Below, in pieces: positions 1-11,149 of a stretch of DNA of 64,000 bases. The DNA is from Agapetus fuscipes (Eukaryota > Arthropoda > Insecta > Trichoptera > Glossosomatidae), in contig OX637353.1 in assembly GCA_951799405.1 (NCBI GenBank), positions 4,092,001 through 4,156,000 of the forward strand, in the 5' to 3' direction. Numbering within the stretch: the stretch's first letter is position 1; every line of letters begins with the position of its first letter. The notes under the pieces were generated by a model. The model made no database searches and was not told where the DNA came from. It saw only the letters and a list, made by a program, of their open reading frames with translations. The position numbers and the translations under genes were made by a program.

Positions 1-240
1 TCATGTGGCGTGTGGAACCTAAATATTTATTTGAACATTATTGAATTTTCAAATTTTACAAGTGGGGTACCCTCGGCTCCCAGCGGAGTTGGTTTTCATT
101 TCTTGTAAAGACTGAGTAAACCTTGTAAATATTTTTGTATTGGGTTTGAAATAAACATAACTTCTGATGCCCTAGGTGAAGATTGAATTCTAATCTTGTG
201 GCTTGGTACGCAAGTATTCAACCAACTGAGCTGTTGACCG
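1..240 (-). mobile_element. Family A SINE, old copy cut by window edge
   Basis: Read on the minus strand, it begins with a tRNA-like head (CAGCTCAGTTGGT, equivalent to an A box) ending near 240. It then runs through the family A body: the stretch matching TTTATTTCAAACCC, then AAGGTTTACTCAG, AAGAAATGA and the CGCCACATG segment. Many substitutions and a degenerate B box mark it as an old copy. Its 3' end lies outside the window. Confidence 0.75.
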
Positions 241-3200
241 ATTTTAAAGTAGCATATAGAACGATCACTAAAAAAACTTACAAAATAAACCGCTATGTAA
301 ATCGTTATTTGGTTTTGAAAAACAAGATTCTTCTTTTTGATGTTTTACTTTTAAAAATTATTGTCACTTCAAGGCTCATGAAAACATGATCAGAAGAAAG
401 AGGATGATGTTGACTCACCATAACTGGGATGGAAGAAAGCCAAGAGTAGCAGGAGACCAGCCACCCTGGCTGGAAGCTCCAGGCCGTGCATGCTGCTGGA
501 TGGGGAGTCCAAGTCCTCAAGTGGAATGGGACATCTCAGGTCACCAGACTCATCGGTACAGGTCCCAAGTAATGCCAAGCTTCACTGTTCACAAGCAACT
601 CAATCACAAATTCACTCAAATAAAAAGAACATTTTTGTAAAGTTATTTATTCTCCACATCCATTAAAGATTACCTGAATATTTTATTTATTTCCTAATAT
701 TCTGTGATAAACGAAAAGGTTATTTTATCTTAAGCCGTTAAACTAATTTGATTAATAATATCTTTACGTCAGTTAATTGAACTCATTTTTTTTGTGAGAC
801 GTTTACATAAGTTAAGTTGACTAAAATTGTTATGAAATATTTAGGTATGTTTATTTATACACTAACCAATCAAACACTTTTTTAACAGTTAAATTTTGTT
901 ACTTTTTTCTTTATTTTATTTTTTTGAACGTTAAATATTTGTGTTAATTATAAAATCAATTCGTTATCTTTATTTTTTTCACTAACACACGTAATATATA
1001 TTTTTAATATTACTTATAAAATTAATTGTAGTTAAACATGTATTTATTTTTTACACTAGCACATGAAATATAAACTTTAAACACTGTCGCATGTTTTGTT
1101 ACATGACAAATGTATACAGTTACTTTGGAGGGTGGCGTGATCAAGGGTTGACTACCCAGAGCGATTACTTGCCAAGAAATAGCCAATCAGGGTGGCGGGA
1201 GTTCGAGTGGCAGAGTGCTTTATGCCACCCCTGTTTCCGGTGTGCTGCAAAAGAAAGAAAATCAACTTTAGTATCGCCACAAAACAATTTCCCACGACGG
1301 GAAGTCTATGTAGGTAGGTTGCAGTTTTAATTTCCCTGCAATTTTTTCAATCAATTGGGATTTTTTGCTTTCGTTTTTTACCCTTTGTCGGTTTTTACTT
1401 CCTGTTTTTTTCCTGAAATTTAATTTGTGCATTTTAAACATGGATATCTATTTTTTAATAATTGTGTTAACCTAGAAAATCCCTTCCAATATCAAGCGCA
1501 GGTGAGATCAATGTGCTAGAACCTTCTATTTAAAGTGCAAAAAAAAGAACGCGTTATTAAGGAATTATCAGTTAAAAATTTTCATACATTGATGAAAGCA
1601 GTACAGTAACAAAATTCTGATTAAAAAAATAAATAAAATTGCAGACTACAGACAGACAAACTCTGAAACACAAAATTATAACAATATTTAGTTGAATCAT
1701 TTGTTTACAAGGAAGCTGGAATGGAATTCACCAAGGAATGTTTATAATAGCGGTCTTTAATCTGTCTCCTTATAACCGTTTTTCCTTTCACCCCATTCTA
1801 GGCACGTTCCCTCCATATCCGCCCCTCTAAACTGAAATTGATTCCTAATGGTTTTACACGGTACGTAAGGGCCCATTATAATGGTTCCATCTAAGGATGG
1901 TTTGAATTTTAATGTCGCTTTCTTACACGCGTACAGTACCACGGAGCTTATGTTACATTATGAGCAACCTACTATGGGAAGAACGAATGAATATTACACC
2001 TTGTAAGAATCAAATTAAGATTACATTCATATGGTTATCGTAAAACAAACTAATTTGAAAACGTTTCGCGCTTTGGTTGGTTTTAACATTGTGTTGTATA
2101 ATTTAAATGTAAATGCCTTTTCAAAATTGTCAATTACAAGGGGTAAATCTCCGGCCAATACCTGAATTGTAAGAAAATTCGCATTTTGAGTGGAAATCTT
2201 GTGATTTTTCGTTTCAGGACGATTTTCTTACAAAGGTACACCTATTCGTGCTCGCTGTTAAAGCTAAGTTATAAATGCAACAGAAATATATATTTTTTCA
2301 ATAACAGAGAAAATCTCTACTTCAAAGAAGTGATTGGTAACCTTGAAATTAGTAACCTTGCAAGTATTCATAAGTACTAGATGTGCATCTTAGATTCAGA
2401 TAAAAAGTACCTGCTGTCACCAAATATGTGTATTATTTGGTTGTGAATAGCCCAAGTAAAAATATGTACATTTTTTCCTTACAAAGATAAAATGTGTGAG
2501 TCCAAAAACATTTTTTCGTTGTTTAAAACTTTAAGCCATCCGATTTCAAGAAAGACATCAAATTAATTTCAAATCGCTATCGAGGGAGAAAAATCTTGTT
2601 TTTCAAGTGAAAAAAATCAAGATTGAAAAAATAAGCCGGAGATCAAACGGCTAATTCCGTTAAAGGTTTAATGGCCAAAGTCATTATTCTGAACCCCTTT
2701 TCTTCGTAGCTTGGAGAAAGATTTCAAAAGGAGTGTTATGTTTTGTAGATAATTTTCACGCAAAAACATTGAAAATTCCGGCTTATCTTTTCTGCTCCTC
2801 CCTCCACCCTTCTGCCTTCTCCTCTCTCCCCAGGGGTTTTTGTTTTTCTAAGATGGCCAGACCCTCTTCCGCGCTTTCTTCTCTGGTCTTTCAAAAGATA
2901 GCTACCGTGAATGGCATGAATCTTCCTCATCCAGCATTCTCAGCGTTTTTTATTCACCACTCTTGAATTATTTACGTAGCGCGGGGTTTCTTTAGCAGAT
3001 GTGTGCGAGCCAAAATCTCAAAACGAGACACATTTTTTTGAGATTTTGCCAAAAAATATGCACAAGAAGAATTCTAAGTTTTTTGTTGTTGAAAAATCCG
3101 TGTTGAACCTTTTCAAATGATTACTTTTTCTGAATGTTAATGTTATTAAAATGACTCTTTATTTAACACTATATACATTAATTTATGGCACACATTTAAC

Positions 3201-3968
3201 AATTAACAATTTGCTTTATTAATCTATCAATTTTTTGAAGTGTTGAATACAAGTTTTCCGCAATTCTATAAATAAATGTTTATAAAAATTGCTTGCAAGA
3301 CATTTTTCAAGACTCAGCTGTTGTCACTTGAGAAAGCCTACCTAATTTTCAGATTAAGTTTAGCCTAGAGCATTATCAGTGCTACTTTAACTGAAACCAT
3401 GATCTTTTTGATAAGTAGTCTGCAATATTAACTAATGGACCACAATCTATGTCAGTAAGTACCTATGGTTGTTCAAATTTATCATTCTTTCAGAATGCCA
3501 AACATACGAATAAATTCATGGAAACATAGAGAATGTCCATGTTTTCATACATTTATCTGAATTTACAATATTAACGAGATGGCTGACTATGGTTCAAAAC
3601 GACTGATTTATACGACTTCCTAGTATAAATAGCAGATTAAATTCCCTGAAATATTCATGCAATCATTTTTTAAATTGTGATTCCGAGAAAAGGGAGGACA
3701 GAAAAATTAAACGGATGAAATTCAATCGATTTGTTTACAAACGTAACATTATGATTGCCTTCCACGAAGAGATCAAAGAAAGTTGAACATTTCTTTGGTT
3801 GCCCTTACAAACGACAAAACAAATTTATTCAGTTATAAAAACCACGAAACCGATAACGTCTACATTATTCAAAGTTATTTTTATTCCAAAATGAATTCAT
3901 CAGAAAGAATGTAAAAAAGATTTTATTATCTAGGTTTTTGGCAGTTACTTCGTGAAAGTTCATTTTAA
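241..3968. other. AT-rich stretch without a recognised gene
   Basis: Mostly low-GC DNA. A GC-richer patch at 1091-1330 holds an ATG-started 79-codon frame (begins MFCYMTNVYS) containing a CCAAT sequence, with no recognisable domain. A second patch at 2780-2966 has a long pyrimidine tract and is listed separately. I see no RNA gene, and no repeat matching the other families. Confidence 0.5.
2834..2966 (+). other. Possible exon after a strong splice acceptor (weak)
   Basis: A roughly 45-nt pyrimidine-rich tract (about 2789-2831) ends in CCCCAG at 2833, which is a textbook acceptor shape. Downstream, an ATG at 2853 in good context (AAGATGGCC) opens a frame reading MARPSSALSSLVFQKIATVN and stopping at 2966. 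The product would be only 37 residues with no recognisable domain, and no convincing donor follows. It could equally be a chance pyrimidine tract. Confidence 0.15.
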
Positions 3969-4158
3969 TAGATTAAAATAAAAAACTTATTTGTTACAAT
4001 TCACATGAGCTTTTATTATTTTTTAATTTTTATTTTTAATTTTTAGTTTATATTTACACCTGAAGATGGGAGGTATTGCTTCTCCCGAAACCGGTAGTGT
4101 TTAAAAAATAATAAAAGCTCATGTGAATTGTAACAAATAAGTTTTTTATTTTAATCTA
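3969..4158. mobile_element. Short inverted-repeat element (MITE-like or Penelope-type terminal fold-back)
   Basis: Two identical 58-bp arms, 3969-4026 and 4101-4158, are exact reverse complements and surround a 74-bp centre. The outer ends read TAGATTAAAA...TTTTAATCTA, so a TA target duplication as made by Tc1/mariner-type elements is possible. The centre carries CTGAAGA (4060-4066), a GGGAG/CTCCC hairpin and GAAAC (4087-4091), a layout seen near the ends of Penelope-like retroelements. Perfect arms imply a recent origin or ongoing conversion. It has no coding capacity. Confidence 0.7.
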
Positions 4159-4262
4159 TAAAAAAGATTTTAGTAATTTTTTTTTGGCAACCAAAAGAGA
4201 ATTTTTTTTTCATACATCTCCGTCTTTTTAATATACTTCTCAAATTAATTTGTCCTTTGTCT

Positions 4263-4312
4263 GGCTAAACCATCGATATAAATAAAATATAATGTATATC
4301 GATGGGCTAAAC
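4263..4312. repeat. Small palindrome between 8-bp direct repeats
   Basis: CCATCGATATA (4270-4280) and TATATCGATGG (4295-4305) form a hairpin. GGCTAAAC occurs at both edges (4263-4270 and 4305-4312). This has the form of a tiny insertion with a target duplication, but chance is possible. Confidence 0.4.
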
Positions 4313-4428
4313 TGTTTAACATATTTGGACCTAATTTTCAGAAAACGTGTGATTTATCATTGATATGAATCGTGTGAATTGTAATTTCGATCAGATAACA
4401 TAATAGTCTTCTTTCGGTATCTTTCATA

Positions 4429-4933
4429 AAAACGCAAAAAGCGCAACTAAGCTACACATATAGTGTAACTTCTTGCCTGCGTTATCCCCGAAGGGGTCGC
4501 ATGTGGCGCTTCGGGACCTATTTATTTTTATAGGTAAGGGGGCCGGCCTCACACCAACCACTTTCAGTTGAAGTGGGGGTTTCCCAGCTCCCGGGGGGGC
4601 TGGTTCTCATTTCTTGTGAAGGCTGAGTAAACCTTTGAGATCGAACCCTTGCTCTCGGCATGGAATGCAAGCTTTTTACCAATTGAGCTATCGACCTTTT
4701 TACGAGCTTGATCGTCGTCGCTACAAAGCGCCAATTCTCAAGCAAGACCCAGTGCTGTAAGGCTGGATGGACCTTTGGTGACCGGTCATTGGTAAAGGAT
4801 TTATGAATTTTTCAACCCGGCGAAGAGCAAATTTGAAAATATAAATGGTATATTTTTTGTGCTCCGCCGGGAATCGAACCCACAACCTTCCCATTCAGAG
4901 TCCGCAGTGTTACCACTGAGCTACGGACCGGTC
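4429..4933 (-). mobile_element. C-A dimeric SINE, copy 1
   Basis: On the minus strand it starts at 4933 with the family C tRNA-like head (CCGTAGCTCAGTGG; B box GGTTCGATTCC) and runs through the C body to about 4697. There it joins a second tRNA-like head of family A (GGTCGATAGCTCA) and the A body down to 4429. The A unit lacks about 70 nt between its B box and the AAGGTTTACTCAGCC segment. The copy at 7021-7518 shares the same junction and the same deletion, so this is an amplified dimer subfamily and not a chance neighbour pair. Confidence 0.85.
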
Positions 4934-5825
4934 AATACAAATCTCAATTCGAAAAAAGTAGAGACCGTAATTTTTAAAAATATACCTTTGGAATCGAAGT
5001 TCTTTTAGCGTTCAGTTGTCTCGTCACCTATGGAAATAAAATTATTTTTATGCTTAAATTTCAGTATAATGAACGCCGGTTTTTGCTAGTTTCTTATGGC
5101 ATTGTGTTTTTTTCTTTACATGAGAGACCTTTTATATTTCAAAATGTATGCATTGCTGACTTAAATTTTCAAAATTAACGCGAACGCGTAATAATAGATG
5201 TAAAATAACGCTAAGTTACAATTAGGAATATAATTTAAAGCCAGAAATTTTCTAAAATACAAATTGATAATCCGCGTAATTTTCCATGAAATTTTTGTAC
5301 AAGATATTTTTTAATTATTTGTCTGAAGGTGATTAATTCGACTCGTCCTTCCCTTTCTTACTTGCTCACTTTCCTTTGGCCGGCTACAATAATCCTTTAA
5401 GAGGGGGCAGGTTCGAGGATTATCCCCTTCCCACCTCCTTCCTCACCCCCTTGTCTTGGTTCTTTCTTACCTCTTCTTATTCTACCCACCCTCCCTCCCC
5501 CAGGGTATCATGATTTATTCCAGAAAAATAATAAAATAACCTTCAGAGAAAAGAAAAGAGGCAAGACAATGCTTTGCTTACCTTTCAAATCTGTCAGAAG
5601 CAAGGAAAAGAAATGATGTATACCTTTGTACATAGTACCTAAATGTAGAACAGTCGTAGCCTAGTGGTTTTCATCGACTAGTTAACTTATTTCAAAATTG
5701 TTGTTACATTATACTTATTTGAAAAATTAAAAGAAGAATGCGTATTTTTTAAATGTCTGTACTTTCTTTTTACTTATACTTACTAAAGAAAAACAAATCT
5801 AAAAACAAAACATATCGTTTTGTAA
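4934..5825. other. No recognised feature
   Basis: AT-rich sequence with a pyrimidine-rich C-heavy tract at about 5395-5510. I see no credible ORF or repeat here. Confidence 0.5.
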
Positions 5826-6228
5826 CAATGAATAATCTAAATCTAATCTAAATCTAAGTTACAAAGATATGTATCATTTGAGATTCATATTAAATGCATT
5901 CCCACAAGCAGACACGCATAATTTCGCGTTCACACATGGCGCATGTGGACCTATAATCTATAATCTAAGCTGCAAGGATATGTTAACATTTAAGGCTCAT
6001 ATGAAATGCATGCCTACAGACAGGCACATGTAGGTTCGCGCCTACACATTCTGCATGTGTGCATACAAATAAAGAAAACATCACATGGACATAAACCTTG
6101 CAACTCTTGTGAATAAATAAATAAATAAAACTCCTGCCGCCGTTCCTTGAACCGGGGTGGCATTGGCAAAAGTGAACTGATTTTTACAGCATGGGTGGTC
6201 AGCCTCGTACCAACCTATCAGTCAAGGA
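5826..6228 (-). mobile_element. Family B element, one partial plus one full copy
   Basis: The left end has AATCTAATCT-type repeats followed by AAGTTACAAAGATATG, the reverse of the family B tail. The B tail and mid-section appear twice: 5826-5955 is a partial and 5956-6228 nearly full, ending in GTGGTCAGCC and CCAACCTATCAGTCAAGG. The second copy is interrupted at about 6110-6140 by AATAAATAAATAAAT-type sequence. Confidence 0.75.
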
Positions 6229-6313
6229 GCACAAAAAAATATAAATGATTTACAGAAATTCATAATGAGACACATTACAAATTAAAATTAAAATAAAGTA
6301 AAATGAAAATTAA

Positions 6314-6404
6314 GACCTGCAATACAAAAAACCCAATCTCAAATGAACATCAGCCCTGCAACTCTTGCCAACCTTCCCTGAAACCGGGATGACATTGGCA
6401 AAGT
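6314..6404 (-). mobile_element. Family B fragment
   Basis: CCCAATCTCAAATGAACAT, CCTGCAACTCTTGCC and CCTGAAACCGGGATGACATT match the centre of family B in reverse. Both ends are missing. Confidence 0.65.
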
Positions 6405-6639
6405 CAACCAAAACAAAAAAAAATGATTCAACTAAATAATAACACGTTTCAACCTACGCAATCCCATTTTAAAATAAAACAACAACAAAAATAATGAATT
6501 GAATTTTTGAGTTACACTTTTTCCACTTGTGGCAACTTGTTCATAATAACTGTCATTTGGGGACAGATAAAATACATTCATGGATGTAACACACACGACC
6601 GTAACAGACGATACGAATGTTTGTTTTTAAGTAAAATTA

Positions 6640-6815
6640 TGTCAAGCTGCCCCACGAGGGCTGTTGACGCCCCCGCAGGGAAGGAGAAAGCTCGGCGCTG
6701 TGACGTCATGCGGCCGCGCGCCACAGCTCATTCAGCCCAATCCTGCATAATTTTTTATTACGACGCAATATCGATTAGCGCCAAGTGGTCAGTCGAGAGC
6801 GGCGAATTGATCTAA
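6640..6815. promoter_or_regulatory. CpG-rich patch with CRE and homeodomain-like motifs (candidate conserved element)
   Basis: A GC-rich island in AT-rich surroundings. It holds a full CRE half-palindrome (TGACGTCA), GCGGCCGCGCGCC just after it, and then TTTTTATTACG and ATCGATTAG, which look like homeodomain-type sites. The overlapping 102-codon frame has no recognisable domain. The motifs are seen directly; a regulatory role is inferred. Confidence 0.25.
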
Positions 6816-7020
6816 AGGGCGGGTTAACTGTTTTGGGATGTTCCCAAAGAGATTTACTTTAAGGAACAATGAACCAGCAAAACAATATTTAGAATATTAT
6901 CGTATTTTACAATGGAGTACAACCTGCTTTTTTATTGATTTTTTTTTTAAGAGACATGGAAAAATAACGATACTTAAGTGTGACTAATAAATGCTTTATT
7001 TTTTGTAATGTATTTTAAAA

Positions 7021-7518
7021 AACGCAAAAACGAAACTAAGCTACACACATAGTGTAACTTCTTGCCTGTGTTATCCCCGAAGAGGTCGCATGTGGCGATT
7101 CGGGACCTATTTATTTTTACGGGTAAGAGGGCCGGCCTCACACCAACCCCTTTCAGTTGAAGTGGGGGTTTCCCAGCTACCGGGGTGCTGGTTCTCATTT
7201 CTTGTGATGGCTGAGTAAACCTTGAGATCGAACCCTTGCTCTCGGCATGGCATGCAAGCATTCTACCAATTGAGCTATCGACCTTTTTACGAGCTTGGTC
7301 GTCGTCGCTACAAAGCGCCAATTCTCAAGCAAGACCCAGTTGCTGTAAGGCTGGATGGACCTTTGGTGACCGGTCATTGGTAAAGGTTTATGAATTTTTC
7401 AACACAGCGAAGAGCAAATTTGAAAATATAAATGGTATATTTTTGGTGCTTCGCCGGGATTCGAATACACAACTTCCATTCAGAGTCCAAAGTGTTATCA
7501 CTGAACTACGGACCGGTC
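7021..7518 (-). mobile_element. C-A dimeric SINE, copy 2
   Basis: It has the same architecture as the 4429-4933 element: C head at 7518, C body to about 7284, then A head and A body to 7021. It shares the C-A junction (GAGCTTG next to TTTTTACG in plus reading) and the internal A deletion. It differs by scattered substitutions, for example GAAGAGG where most A copies have GAAGGGG. Confidence 0.85.
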
Positions 7519-8690
7519 TTAAAAGAAATTATAAAAACAAAAAAATCATCCGCTAGACTTTAATCTTCAAAATTTATGATGGGTTCCATATGGACCTATT
7601 TTTCAAAAAAATCTTTCGATGAAGACAATCGTTTCATTTTACGTCTCAAAGTTCTAAGAATAAATGAGATTATGACAAAATTGAAGTATCTAGAATATGC
7701 TATTGTTACGTGCATAAAGAACATTGTTTCCAGAAAATTTCAAGAAAATTAAAAATTCCAGAAAAAAACGAATTAAACAATTAAAGATTACCTTAATTAA
7801 AATTAAGAGTTGCCATGTAAAAAAAAATATCTACGTGAAAAATAAGTGTTATAATTCACACATAGAGCTCTATAAAAGTAAAAAAGTTATGGAGATAGAC
7901 ACATGTTTCTAAGAAGGACACAGAAAAAGAAACAAAAAATATTTCAATATACATTGAGTTTATTTTTTGTACATTCTCATATAAACGAGATAGTATGGAG
8001 ATATGTTAGTATCTCTAAAATAAACAGAAAGAAAGAAAAAAATACTACAAAATATATTTTTGCAGACATAAATCGTCACATAAATTTCACGAGTACTTTG
8101 GTGACAGTTGAATTAATTTTGTGTTGCCTTCCTTTATGTAGCTGACAAAAACGTTAAGTCTATACAGATATTCTTGGCACAAATCTCAGGCTTTTTTACA
8201 TAGACCGGGTAGTTACGCTATAACGAGGCTCCAGTCCACTCATTCACTAGACAGCTGCTTACTTCGTGTGCACAGCGTCGCTTGCCAACTAACTCTGTTT
8301 GTTATGTACAAAAAACACGTACTTAGTTGCTTAAAATATAAAAAATATTTTTAATATTACAACTTACAATGAAAATAAGTTGGGAGGATTTTTTTAATTA
8401 TAGGCTTGCATATATGCTTATATGACATGTATAAATCTTATGACTTTAAACTGAAAAAAAAAACTACCTACATGATATCCATAAGTTTGTTTTTTCATTC
8501 AATACAAAATTACTAAGGTACGGTATTTCTAACGTTAGCATAGCGACTTTATACTGAATGAAAAGGACGCAGTCATGTCAATCGTGCGGGTATTTTTTTT
8601 CTTATAAGTTTAAAGTCACATAAGCTAACGTTGAAAATACTGGGCCTTAGCTATGTTTGTAAATTACAATATTATGGAATTCATATAAGT
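7519..8690. other. AT-rich stretch without a recognised gene
   Basis: Lysine- and asparagine-rich frames here (for example 7724-7912) reflect poly(A)-rich DNA and not coding sequence. I identified no repeat family. Confidence 0.5.
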
Positions 8691-9024
8691 CCGGTCGATA
8701 GCTCAGTTGGTAGAGTGCTTGCAATCTACCCCGTGAGCTCGGGTTCGAATCCCACCGAGGAGGGTGTCAGAAATGATTTCCTATTTCGGTGTTTATTTCA
8801 AACCCCAAAATAAAAATACCGGCAAGGTTTACTCAGCCTTCACAAGAAATGAGTACCAGCCCCCTCGGGAGCTGGGAAACCCCCACTTCAACTGAAGTGG
8901 TTGGCGTAAGGCCGGCCCCCTTACCTGTAAAAATAAATAGGTTCAACTCGCCACATGCGACCCCTTCGGGGATAACGCGGCAAGAAGTTACACTATATGT
9001 GTAGCTTAGTTGCGTTTGCGTTTT
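8691..9024 (+). mobile_element. Family A SINE, near full length
   Basis: A tRNA-derived head carries an A box (TAGCTCAGTTGG, 8699-8710) and a perfect B box (GGTTCGAATCC, 8742-8752), so Pol III transcription is likely. The body follows: TTTATTTCAAACCCC, AAGGTTTACTCAGCC, an 18-bp palindrome CCACTTCAACTGAAGTGG (8883-8900), and a CCCCTTCGGGG hairpin with a UUCG loop (8961-8971). The 3' end reads GTAGCTTAGTTGCGTTTGCG. I could not assign the parental tRNA. No clear target duplication is visible. Confidence 0.88.
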
Positions 9025-10244
9025 ATAATTTTTTTTCAGTAAGTCAAAAACATTAAACATTGAAACAACACACCACTAGAGCTGACAAAATTCCTAAGCT
9101 TATGTGTTCCCCCACGTATTGAAAAATATTTCATTGAATCTTTTGAAGGATCATTCATTTCCTTCATTTTATCACAAATGTTATCTAGCGATGTTATTCA
9201 CACACATCAAAATTATGGCTCATTCGGCGCCTAAAATATATTTTCGATACAAAAAACTATTTTCCGAGGATCATAAATGGATCATATATTCTTTGAATAA
9301 CACAGTCCGTTTATTACTGAACTTTTGCTCCCTATCTTTTTTGAGAAAAATAATAAGTACTGCAAATTATTGAAGTAAATATTAATTTTAGTTGCATTTT
9401 ATGTTGAAATAATTCCTGCGCATTTCAATTAAAAGTGTTATTAATGCACTTCAAAAGTTGTATTTGAAGTCATCACTCAGTTAGCTGATTATCCTTACAC
9501 AGGCTTTTGTAGTTAATCCGAATCTTCTCATAGCGGATCTCCTTAACACAAATAAATTAATTTATACAAGAAGCAATATAAATCTTACGAGACTGTATAA
9601 ATCCTCATTACACGTTAAATAAATTTGATAAATGATTGTTAAAATAGATTGTAAAAATTTAGAAAAAGGAGTAATTACTTAATAAAAACATATTTCAAAA
9701 GTTTTTTCAATCATCATTATAAATCTTCTTATACCAATTAGTGAAAAATGTTCAGGATTATGTAAATGAAAGTACTTACATAAATTCAACAATAATAACT
9801 TTTAAGATTATTTTTACATAATCAAAAACTAAAATACTTTTTTTCGCAAGAAATGAAAAATCTTAAATTTGCTTTTGAAAATTGGTTGAATGTGTATTTT
9901 GAAGAAATATAAATGAAAGAAATGTGTTCGGAACCAAGAAGTACAATTTTTACCTGTATTTTTTAGCAGGAGCTTAATCGATATCCACAAAAATCACACG
10001 TGAACAATTTAAGCAAAAAATCTGCATTTAATATGTTCTTATATTAACTTAATTTCATCCACATTGCCTATAAATCAACACCTTTTATCAACTAAATCTT
10101 TAAACGAAAACACTTTTTAAAATTACATCTTACTGTACCCGCAAAGTTTAACCGACAAAAATCACTCAAGTTTTTTTTTCAACACCAAAAAAAATAGTTC
10201 AACATTTTTGTTTTTAGTTTTGATTATTATTCTCTTCACCTGAA
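9025..10244. other. No recognised feature
   Basis: Very AT-rich. The 89-codon frame at 9104-9373 has no domain and codon use matching its surroundings. Confidence 0.5.
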
Positions 10245-10265
10245 TTAAAAACGCCTGGGTTTTGT

Positions 10266-10680
10266 ATGCAAGGTATCCAGCACCAGAGAGGTGAAGTACA
10301 TTTTATTTGTGCCAAAGCGTACGCGTACGTCTGCGTTCGGAGCGCTCGCTTCTGCGACTGCCTGGTCGGGCGTGCGCCTTGGAGCGCCCCCCTTTTCCGT
10401 AGAACGGGGGCGCTCAGGGCGGGGGCGGATTCCCCGACAAGATGGGATGAATTTGAACCATTTAGCCGGATCAGAAAAGCGACGACCAGCGCGTCGGATC
10501 ACCTCGCAAATAAATTGCCGCGATGCGAATCCATCATTTTTTGCGCTCCAGTTTACTTTCCTTATTTTCCCTGTATTATCATTTTCTTGTTGTTTTTTTT
10601 TTGTAATGCCTGGCCATAAGCTAGGATTACGTTTTAACTATCTTATTTGTATGATAAAGTGAATGAAATGAAATGATTTG
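10266..10680. other. CpG island-like block, identity open
   Basis: About 29 CpG dinucleotides fall between 10315 and 10530 in otherwise CpG-poor, AT-rich DNA. Overlapping open frames exist on both strands (117 and 123 codons plus, 85 minus), as expected when GC rises and stops thin out. None shows a known domain. The block ends in TGAATGAAATGAAATG (about 10660-10676), resembling the short-repeat tail of an insect LINE. It may be a CpG-rich promoter or first exon, or the 3' end of a retroelement. Confidence 0.3.
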
Positions 10681-11009
10681 ACAAAATAATGTGGTTGTAA
10701 TGGGGAATTATAAACATACATACAACTAATATTGTTAAATTGAAAATGTTTTTTGGGACTTCTTTCAGAAAAAATTAGACGTTTTCTTATTTTTATGAGC
10801 CTAGTCACTACTTCAATTAGAATGTTCTTGAGCGTATAATAGCGGGATACGACTTTATTTCTCACCCTTGCGTCTGTATGATTATGTCAGCTTAAATTAC
10901 GTTTAAAATGACGTAATTGCGACTCGGCACATTTATTAATATACTGCGTTGCGTTAGACAATAGCTGTAATGGTCCCCACATTCGTGAAAACTTGACGTA
11001 GAACTCAAT

Positions 11010-11149
11010 TTACCAAAAAAATTATGGAAAACAAAACAGCGCCTTTTGTTAGAATTTCAGTTTACAAATACATACATAGCTAAAACTTAATCTCAACGTT
11101 TCTCAGAAACTGTATAGAAAGTAAAAACGCGCCTCTAGGAGAGTTTCAT
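11010..11149 (+). repeat. Family E repeat (TATGGAAAACAAAACAGCGCC...)
   Basis: TATGGAAAACAAAACAGCGCC and AACGCGCCTCTAG recur with variation at 11615-11900, 22085-22215, 22505-22700, 38005-38140, 55445-55600 and 61855-61995. Here it directly precedes a LINE fragment, and a second E block follows that fragment. Confidence 0.6.

Noticed and set aside
4060..4110. Active hammerhead ribozyme
   Set aside because: The order of core bases fits loosely, but an extra unpaired T follows CTGAAGA and no stem I/III with a cleavage site can be drawn with confidence. Kept only as a motif.
7724..8145. Lys/Asn-rich frames
   Set aside because: Produced by poly(A)-rich sequence. No ATG context, domain or codon bias supports coding.
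8691..8765. Functional tRNA gene at the family A head
   Set aside because: The A and B boxes are present, but the acceptor and anticodon stems do not pair properly and the same sequence heads a repeated element. This is a tRNA-derived SINE. The same applies to the family C heads at 20750, 33634, 38810 and 52111.
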